NCBI GenBank assembly: GCA_003224905.1
Contig: QIAA01000046.1
Location: 1-64,000 of the forward strand
DNA from: Acidobacteriota bacterium
GTDB lineage: Bacteria; Acidobacteriota; Terriglobia; Terriglobales; Acidobacteriaceae
Length of the DNA: 64,000 bases
Direction: 5' to 3'
This document shows positions 59,045 to 64,000 of the stretch, one piece after another. The notes below the pieces were generated by a model, which was not told the origin of the DNA, made no database searches, and worked only from the letters and a program-made list of their open reading frames with translations. A program made the translations under genes and the position numbers. Each line of letters starts with the position of its first letter. Within the stretch, counting starts at the first letter, position 1.

Positions 59045-60349
59045 TCAGGCCCTAACCGCGGGAGCGGTCGCTTTCTTCGGCAGAATTTCTCCAATGCGCC
59101 GGATCTGGGCACCCACCCCACGCAACTTCTCCTCAATATGTTCGTAACCGCGATCGATGTGATAGACGCGGTCGATGATCGATTCGCCATCGGCAACCAA
59201 CGCGGCCAGGACCAGCGAAGCTGAGGCACGCAAATCGGAAGCCAGCACGGCCGTCGCGCTCAGTGGCGACTTGCCCCGCACTACTGCGCGTCTTCCTTCG
59301 ATTTTGATGTTGGCTCCCATACGCACCATTTCAAGTGCGTGCATGAATCGATTCTCAAAAATGTTCTCTGTGATGATTGAAGTTCCGTTCGCTTGGGTAG
59401 CCAGGGCCATGTATTGCGCCTGCATGTCTGTGGGAAATCCTGGATATTCTTCCGTAACAACGTCAGCTGCCACGAGCGGATTATCGCCCATCACTCGGAC
59501 CGAATCTTCACTGCACGCAGTCTTTACTCCCGCTTCCGATAATTTCTGCAGGACAGCTCCCAAATGACGAGGCTCGCACCCTGTCACGTTCAGATCGCCG
59601 CCGGTCAGAGCGCCAGCAATAATGAAAGTTGCCGCTTCAATTCGGTCAGGAATGATGCGATGCCGGGCGCCATGAAGCTTCTCAACTCCTCTAACCCGAA
59701 TGGTAGCCGTGCCTGCTCCCTCGATCAGTGCCCCCATCTTGTTCAGCAGATTCGCCAGATCGGCAACTTCGGGCTCACGCGCACAATTCTGCATCACGGT
59801 CTCACCCTCGGCTAGCGTCGCCGCCATCAGCAGGTCTTCTGTACCGGTCACCGTGATCTTGTCAAAGATGATTTCCGCGCCTTTGAGCCGCCGTGCGCTT
59901 GCTTCCACGTATCCGTGGTCCTGGGTGATGTTCGCGCCCAGACGTTCCAGCCCGTTGATGTGGAGATCGATCGGCCGCGACCCGATGGCGCAGCCTCCTG
60001 GTAAGGAGATTCGCGCTGTTCCGCAACGAGCCAGCAGCGGGCCCAACACCAGTGTGGAGGCCCGCATCGTTTTTACCAGCTCATAGGACGCTTCCGGCGC
60101 CGCGATACGGCTGCAGCAGAGCGTCGTGCGATGCTGGGCGCGCCCGTAACCGAGTTCGACCTCCGCGCCCATTGAAGCCAGCAGCTTGCGTGTAGTTTCG
60201 ATATCTCGAACTTGCGGGACATTCTCCAGAATGACCGGCTCATCCGTAAGCAGAGCGGCAGCCATGGCTGGCAGCGCGGCATTCTTGGCTCCGCTCACGC
60301 GAATTGTCCCCAGCAGCGGATTCCCGCCGCGGATCACAAACTTATCCAT
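59045..60349 (-). CDS. murA: UDP-N-acetylglucosamine 1-carboxyvinyltransferase
   Basis: 434 residues from the ATG at 60349 ([20 protein letters not shown]); the upstream frame to 60424 has no support. The catalytic Cys is C120 in [20 protein letters not shown], so the enzyme is of the fosfomycin-sensitive type. The EPSP-synthase-like two-domain fold is complete, with [20 protein letters not shown] near residue 270. It makes the first committed step of peptidoglycan synthesis. Confidence 0.97.
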   Translation of the reverse strand: MDKFVIRGGNPLLGTIRVSGAKNAALPAMAAALLTDEPVILENVPQVRDIETTRKLLASMGAEVELGYGRAQHRTTLCCSRIAAPEASYELVKTMRASTLVLGPLLARCGTARISLPGGCAIGSRPIDLHINGLERLGANITQDHGYVEASARRLKGAEIIFDKITVTGTEDLLMAATLAEGETVMQNCAREPEVADLANLLNKMGALIEGAGTATIRVRGVEKLHGARHRIIPDRIEAATFIIAGALTGGDLNVTGCEPRHLGAVLQKLSEAGVKTACSEDSVRVMGDNPLVAADVVTEEYPGFPTDMQAQYMALATQANGTSIITENIFENRFMHALEMVRMGANIKIEGRRAVVRGKSPLSATAVLASDLRASASLVLAALVADGESIIDRVYHIDRGYEHIEEKLRGVGAQIRRIGEILPKKATAPAVRA

Positions 60350-60548
60350 AAATAGATAATTCCTGTGGTGGTGAATCCTTAAATATGCCCCAAGAGTCCG
60401 TCCTTTTCCGTTTGCGGTGTCCATTCTACGGGGTCACGTGGTAGTTATGGGAGGGCAATCCCGATCCGCAGGACACGGCCCTCAGGAATCCTCGCTTGTC
60501 CTGCAGATGGCGCACTTGCGTTACTTGCTGTGAGAACAACATCGAAAA

Positions 60549-61475
60549 TCATGTTTTTTCGAGCTTTTCGAGTGCTCTGCGAGTATTTCCCTTCTCCGAT
60601 CTCAACGCACGCTCGGCTTCCCCGCGGCTTACTTGCGCTCCCAACATAACCAACGCAGTGGGAACTTGATTTCGAGCTGCCTTTAGTGCTCGTTCCGCCG
60701 ACTCTCTTGAAACAGCGCTCGCACGCTGCAGCATCCTGATTCCGCGTTCGGCAAGTTTCCGGTTCTTGCGATGAGCGCTTACCATCAAATTCCCATACAC
60801 GTAGCCGAGCTTCGCCATAGCGCCACTGGAGAGCATATTCAGAACCATCTTCTGTGCCGTGCCTGCCTTCATGCGCGTCGATCCTGAAATCACCTCAGGC
60901 CCAACCTCGGTGACGATCGCCAGATCGGCGGCTTTCTCCAGCGGTGAATCACCGTTGCAGGTTATCGCAATGGTCTTTGCGCCTTTGCTCTTCGCATATT
61001 GGACAGCTGCGACGGTGAACCGCGTTCGTCCACTTGCGGCAACTCCCAAGACTACGTCTTTCTTGCCTGGCCGTCTTTTCGCGATTTCACGCCTGCCCAA
61101 TTCCCGTGAGTCTTCATTCGCTTCGACCGCCGTCCCCAGTGCTCTCGCGCCTCCAGCCATGACAAACTGAACCATTCGCGGATGAGTGTTGAACGTGGGC
61201 GGGATTTCGGCCGCATCCAGCGCGGCAATGCGACCGCTTGTGCCGGCGCCAACGTAAATTAATCTTCCCCCCTGCTGAAGAGCGCGGGCAATCAGGTCAA
61301 TGGCACGAGCGATTTCCGGCAATGCACGCCGGACTACAGGCGCAACTTTGGCATCCTCGGCATTGATGATCTTTGCGATCTCGTAGGAAGACCTGAGATC
61401 GAGATCGGTGGATACAGGATTGAATCGCTCGGTGAGTGGTAGCTGCCGTCCTCTTAATTTGCTTCGCCGTCTCAA
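60549..61475 (-). CDS. murQ: N-acetylmuramic acid 6-phosphate etherase
   Basis: 308 residues from a TTG that overlaps the stop of the upstream gene (TTGA). LTERFNPVSTDLDLRSSYEI is the family start; the SIS domain has LIYVGAGTSGRIAALDAAEI with the catalytic Glu at its end, then SGRTRFTVAAVQYAKSKGAK and the MurQ signature GPEVISGSTRMKAGTAQKMV. It cleaves the lactyl ether of MurNAc-6-phosphate in cell-wall recycling. No MurP-type phosphotransferase or MurR regulator is near. Confidence 0.96.
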   Translation of the reverse strand: MRRRSKLRGRQLPLTERFNPVSTDLDLRSSYEIAKIINAEDAKVAPVVRRALPEIARAIDLIARALQQGGRLIYVGAGTSGRIAALDAAEIPPTFNTHPRMVQFVMAGGARALGTAVEANEDSRELGRREIAKRRPGKKDVVLGVAASGRTRFTVAAVQYAKSKGAKTIAITCNGDSPLEKAADLAIVTEVGPEVISGSTRMKAGTAQKMVLNMLSSGAMAKLGYVYGNLMVSAHRKNRKLAERGIRMLQRASAVSRESAERALKAARNQVPTALVMLGAQVSRGEAERALRSEKGNTRRALEKLEKT

Positions 61476-62614
61476 GTTCCGCTCTCCAGTGCTCCCATGA
61501 CCGCATCGTGAAAGCGGGGCCGTACTTCTTTGATTACCTGATTAGCGCAGTCCGGCCACGTGCGATTCGTCAACAGCGTGATCGACAGCTGGCGCTCCGG
61601 GTCAATCCAGAGTGACGTGCCGGTGTAGCCGAGGTGACCAAAAGCCCGTGCGGACAAGTATTTTCCTGACTGAGAAGGAGACGAAGGCGTGTCCCAACCC
61701 AGAGCACGAGTAGTCCCCGGGGGCGCAGCTTCCCGTTGAGTAAACAGATTCAAGGTTGATGGCCGAATGATCGGCGTTCCGCCGTTCAGCAAGGCATTAG
61801 CAAATACGGCGACGTCTTCGGCGGTTGCAAACACGCCGGCGTGTCCCGCCATGCCACCAAGTACGCTGGCGTTTTCGTCCTGCACCTCGCCCTGGATCAC
61901 GCGATTGCGGAACGTCCTGTCATCCATTGTGGGCGCGATCGTACTGCGCCAGGAAGCTGGAGGATTGAAAGACGTGCGCCCCATGCCCAGTGGACCGAAT
62001 ATCTCGCGCTGGCAGAAACGGTCCATTGGTTCGTCCGCGATACGCTCGAGCGCGACCCCCAGAATGATGAATCCGATATCGCTGTATTCCGCTTTCGTTC
62101 CCGGATCGTTCGCCAGAGGCATGGTGAATGCCGCAGTCAATAGCTTCTCTTTGGTGTCAGCTTTTAGAAATAGTTTCTCGTAGGCGGGCAGTCCGGACGA
62201 ATGCGCCAGCAACATCCGCAGAGTAACCTCCCGCCGCCGACGGTCGTCACCAGCAAATTCCGGCACGACCGCCACAACCGGCGCTTCCAAATCCAGCAGG
62301 CCGCGTTCGTAGAGAATCAACGACATGCTGGTCGTAGCCACAACTTTGGAAACCGACGCTAAATCAAAGATGCTTCCTGTAGACGTTTCTGCAGATTCCG
62401 CCTCGTAAGTAAACCGCCCCAGGCCCTTCAGTGCGACCAGTTTTCCTTGAAAAATGACTGCCACAGAGGCTGCCGGAAACACTTTCTCGCAAATGGCCTG
62501 CCGAAGGATTTCGAAAGCTGTGCCAAACCGGCGGTCTTGCTCGCTATACGCTGCTATAGGAAAGTGCGCGCAAGTTCCCGGCGTGACCTGATGTTCTGAG
62601 GAAGTTGGCCGCAA
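61472..62614 (-). CDS. Cytoplasmic serine hydrolase of the beta-lactamase/PBP4* family
   Basis: 380 residues if the TTG at 62614 is used; no ATG is available and the reading frame stays open to 63445, where it is antisense to another gene. The nucleophile motif is S87-x-x-K90 in FDLASVSKVVATTSMS, the second motif is YSDIGF and the third is GHLGYTGTSLWIDP (in place of KTG). No signal peptide is present. It overlaps murQ by 4 bp. In Bacillus subtilis a beta-lactamase-family gene (amlB/ybbE) lies in the murQ recycling operon, which supports a role in muropeptide turnover. Confidence 0.85.
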   Translation of the reverse strand: MRPTSSEHQVTPGTCAHFPIAAYSEQDRRFGTAFEILRQAICEKVFPAASVAVIFQGKLVALKGLGRFTYEAESAETSTGSIFDLASVSKVVATTSMSLILYERGLLDLEAPVVAVVPEFAGDDRRRREVTLRMLLAHSSGLPAYEKLFLKADTKEKLLTAAFTMPLANDPGTKAEYSDIGFIILGVALERIADEPMDRFCQREIFGPLGMGRTSFNPPASWRSTIAPTMDDRTFRNRVIQGEVQDENASVLGGMAGHAGVFATAEDVAVFANALLNGGTPIIRPSTLNLFTQREAAPPGTTRALGWDTPSSPSQSGKYLSARAFGHLGYTGTSLWIDPERQLSITLLTNRTWPDCANQVIKEVRPRFHDAVMGALESGT

Positions 62615-62824
62615 AGGAGTCGTGTTCTCTATGCCCGGTTTATAACAAACGCCGCAGCCACGGTAAAGGTACCGTGTGTTCCACGGGTGTGTCTTGTCAC
62701 GAAAGAAAGCACATACAAGCCACCAACCCGCAGTATCCGCATTGTCATCATGTGGTACTTCGGTTTCTTGAGCCTCCCTGAGTTGCTTGTGTAAATTCAG
62801 AACATCCATCCCTTTCGAACAAAG

Positions 62825-64000
62825 CTGCGACGTGAAAGACTCTCGCTCGGTTTGGGCGCAGTCATCTGCGTGGCCACCGCGTTCAGCGTTGCAGCTGGGG
62901 CAGCTACGGCCAGGCCGACTCCTGGTCGGCTCTCGGTTATCGATCCCATCATTCAGGACGCAATCCGCACTGGTCAGGTACCGGGTGCTGTCGTGCTGGT
63001 TTGGCATAACGGGCAGGCATATCGAAAAGCCTCCGGCTACCGTGCCCTTGAGCCCCGCCGCGAACTGATGACAGCCGACACGATCTTCGACGTGGCTTCG
63101 CTCACCAAAGTCGTGGCTACTACCACCGCCGTCATGCAACTTGTAGAAAGAGGCCAGGTACGGCTCAACGATCCAGTCGCGAAATATATTCCGGAATTTG
63201 CCCAGAACGGCAAAGACGACATCACCGTCCGCATGCTGCTGACACACTACTCCGGTTTGCGAGAGGATCTCGATCTGGCCCACCCCTGGCAAGGCCGCGA
63301 CACAGCTTTCAGCATGGCCTTTGCGGAGAAGCCCGCAAATCCTCCCGGTTCGCGCTTCCTCTACAGCGATATCAATTTCATCACTCTGGGCGCGCTGGTC
63401 GAGCGCGTCGCCAAGACGCAACTCGACAAATACTGCGAAACCCACATCTTCGTTCCGTTAAAGATGACGCATACACGTTTTCTGCCGCCAGTGCCGTGGC
63501 GGCCGAAAATCGCCCCCACTCAGTACGACGAAAACAACACCATGCTGCGTGGAGTCGTGCACGATCCTACCGCTCGGCGCATGGGAGGCGTCGCCGGGCA
63601 CGCCGGACTCTTTTCCACCGCTGATGACCTGGCAAAATTCGCACGTGCTTTACTCACCGGCAGCTCTGTCCTTCCCTCGCTTCTGGTTGAAAAAATGAGC
63701 ACGCCCCAGCAGCCCCCCACGTCATCCACCCTGCGCGGCTTTGGCTGGGATATCGATTCTCCCTTTTCCACCAATCGCGGGGAACTGCTTCCCGTGGGCT
63801 CATTCGGACACACAGGTTTCACAGGAACTTCACTGTGGATCGATCCCACGACGCGCACCTACATCATCCTCCTGACCAACGCAGTGCATCCTCGGGGGAA
63901 GGGAAGTGCTGTCGCTCTGCGCACGAAAGTAGCCACAGCAGTCACGGCTGCGCTTCAATTGACTTCAACCGAGAAAGAAGAACTGCGCTGGAAAAGCATC
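62825..64000 (+). CDS. Exported serine hydrolase of the beta-lactamase family (partial)
   Basis: The frame is open from 62795 to the end of the window without a stop, giving at least 392 residues from the CTG at 62825. That start gives a good signal peptide (RRERLSLGLGAVICVATA and an Ala-rich cleavage region); TTG at 62852 is the next option and loses the positive charges. The active-site motifs are DVASLTKVVATT (Ser and Lys), YSDINF and GHTGFTGTSLWIDP. It is a divergent paralogue of the protein at 61472-62614, with 210 bp between them. It should act on peptidoglycan or a D-amino acid amide or ester outside the cytoplasm. Confidence 0.85.
   Translation, partial: MRRERLSLGLGAVICVATAFSVAAGAATARPTPGRLSVIDPIIQDAIRTGQVPGAVVLVWHNGQAYRKASGYRALEPRRELMTADTIFDVASLTKVVATTTAVMQLVERGQVRLNDPVAKYIPEFAQNGKDDITVRMLLTHYSGLREDLDLAHPWQGRDTAFSMAFAEKPANPPGSRFLYSDINFITLGALVERVAKTQLDKYCETHIFVPLKMTHTRFLPPVPWRPKIAPTQYDENNTMLRGVVHDPTARRMGGVAGHAGLFSTADDLAKFARALLTGSSVLPSLLVEKMSTPQQPPTSSTLRGFGWDIDSPFSTNRGELLPVGSFGHTGFTGTSLWIDPTTRTYIILLTNAVHPRGKGSAVALRTKVATAVTAALQLTSTEKEELRWKSI

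Noticed and set aside
62615-63445. N-terminal 277-codon extension of the reverse-strand serine hydrolase
   Set aside because: This part is antisense to the exported paralogue, shows no domain, and the family match begins only after 62614.

Overview
The window is one contiguous piece of a chromosome that most resembles an acidobacterium (Acidobacteriota, Terriglobia/Koribacter-like). This is an inference from gene content: an Oar-type TonB-dependent receptor with an N-terminal carboxypeptidase-regulatory-like domain, an SBBP-repeat secreted protein, several PilZ proteins, M13 and M17 peptidases, a lone CcmEABCD haem-handling set and many short palindromic intergenic repeats. Base composition is moderately GC-rich, start codons are often TTG or GTG with GGAGG-type ribosome binding sites, and no rRNA or CRISPR array is present.

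Layout. (1) 1-15.4 kb is the translation/transcription core: tRNA-Thr, tRNA-Gly, a small unknown gene, tuf, rpmG, tRNA-Trp, secE, nusG, an inserted retropepsin-like aspartyl protease, rplK, rplA, rplJ, rplL, rpoB, rpoC, closed by a stem-loop terminator. RpoB carries an eight-cysteine double zinc-ribbon-like insertion near its N-terminus. (2) 15.5-19 kb holds a YihY-type membrane protein, pyruvate kinase and an alpha/beta hydrolase. (3) 19.1-22.5 kb is a cassette of unfamiliar genes: a good promoter, a long leader with several hairpins, a small beta-rich protein, a secreted barrel-like protein, and a muramidase whose peptidoglycan-binding domain has slipped out of frame. (4) 22.5-23.8 kb is a repeat-rich stretch with a small reverse-strand gene. 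(5) 23.8-29.2 kb has peptidases PepA and M13 and a methyltransferase. (6) 29.3-32.8 kb is a cytochrome c maturation set (ccmE, then ccmA-B-C-D overlapped end to end) in which CcmE has the rarer Cys-x-x-x-Tyr haem site. (7) 32.8-45.7 kb is signalling and envelope: PilZ proteins, SBBP protein, a two-component pair with a sigma-54 activator, a second activator without receiver domain, AsmA, a TPR protein and a LacI regulator. (8) 45.8-54.2 kb holds the TonB-dependent receptor with a LacI-type operator, a large TPR protein, a Gfo/Idh/MocA oxidoreductase and a transsulfuration PLP enzyme. (9) 54.3-58.8 kb has a PilZ protein, a zinc-ribbon/Sel1 protein, rpsO and pnp. (10) 59-64 kb is cell-wall metabolism: murA, murQ coupled to a cytoplasmic serine hydrolase, and a divergent exported paralogue that runs off the end.

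The items most worth following are the RpoB zinc insertion, the aspartyl protease between nusG and rplK, the Cys-type CcmE, the 19-22.5 kb exported/muramidase cassette, the paired ~96-bp repeats, and the murQ-serine hydrolase module. None can be called undescribed without database searches, which were not available here.
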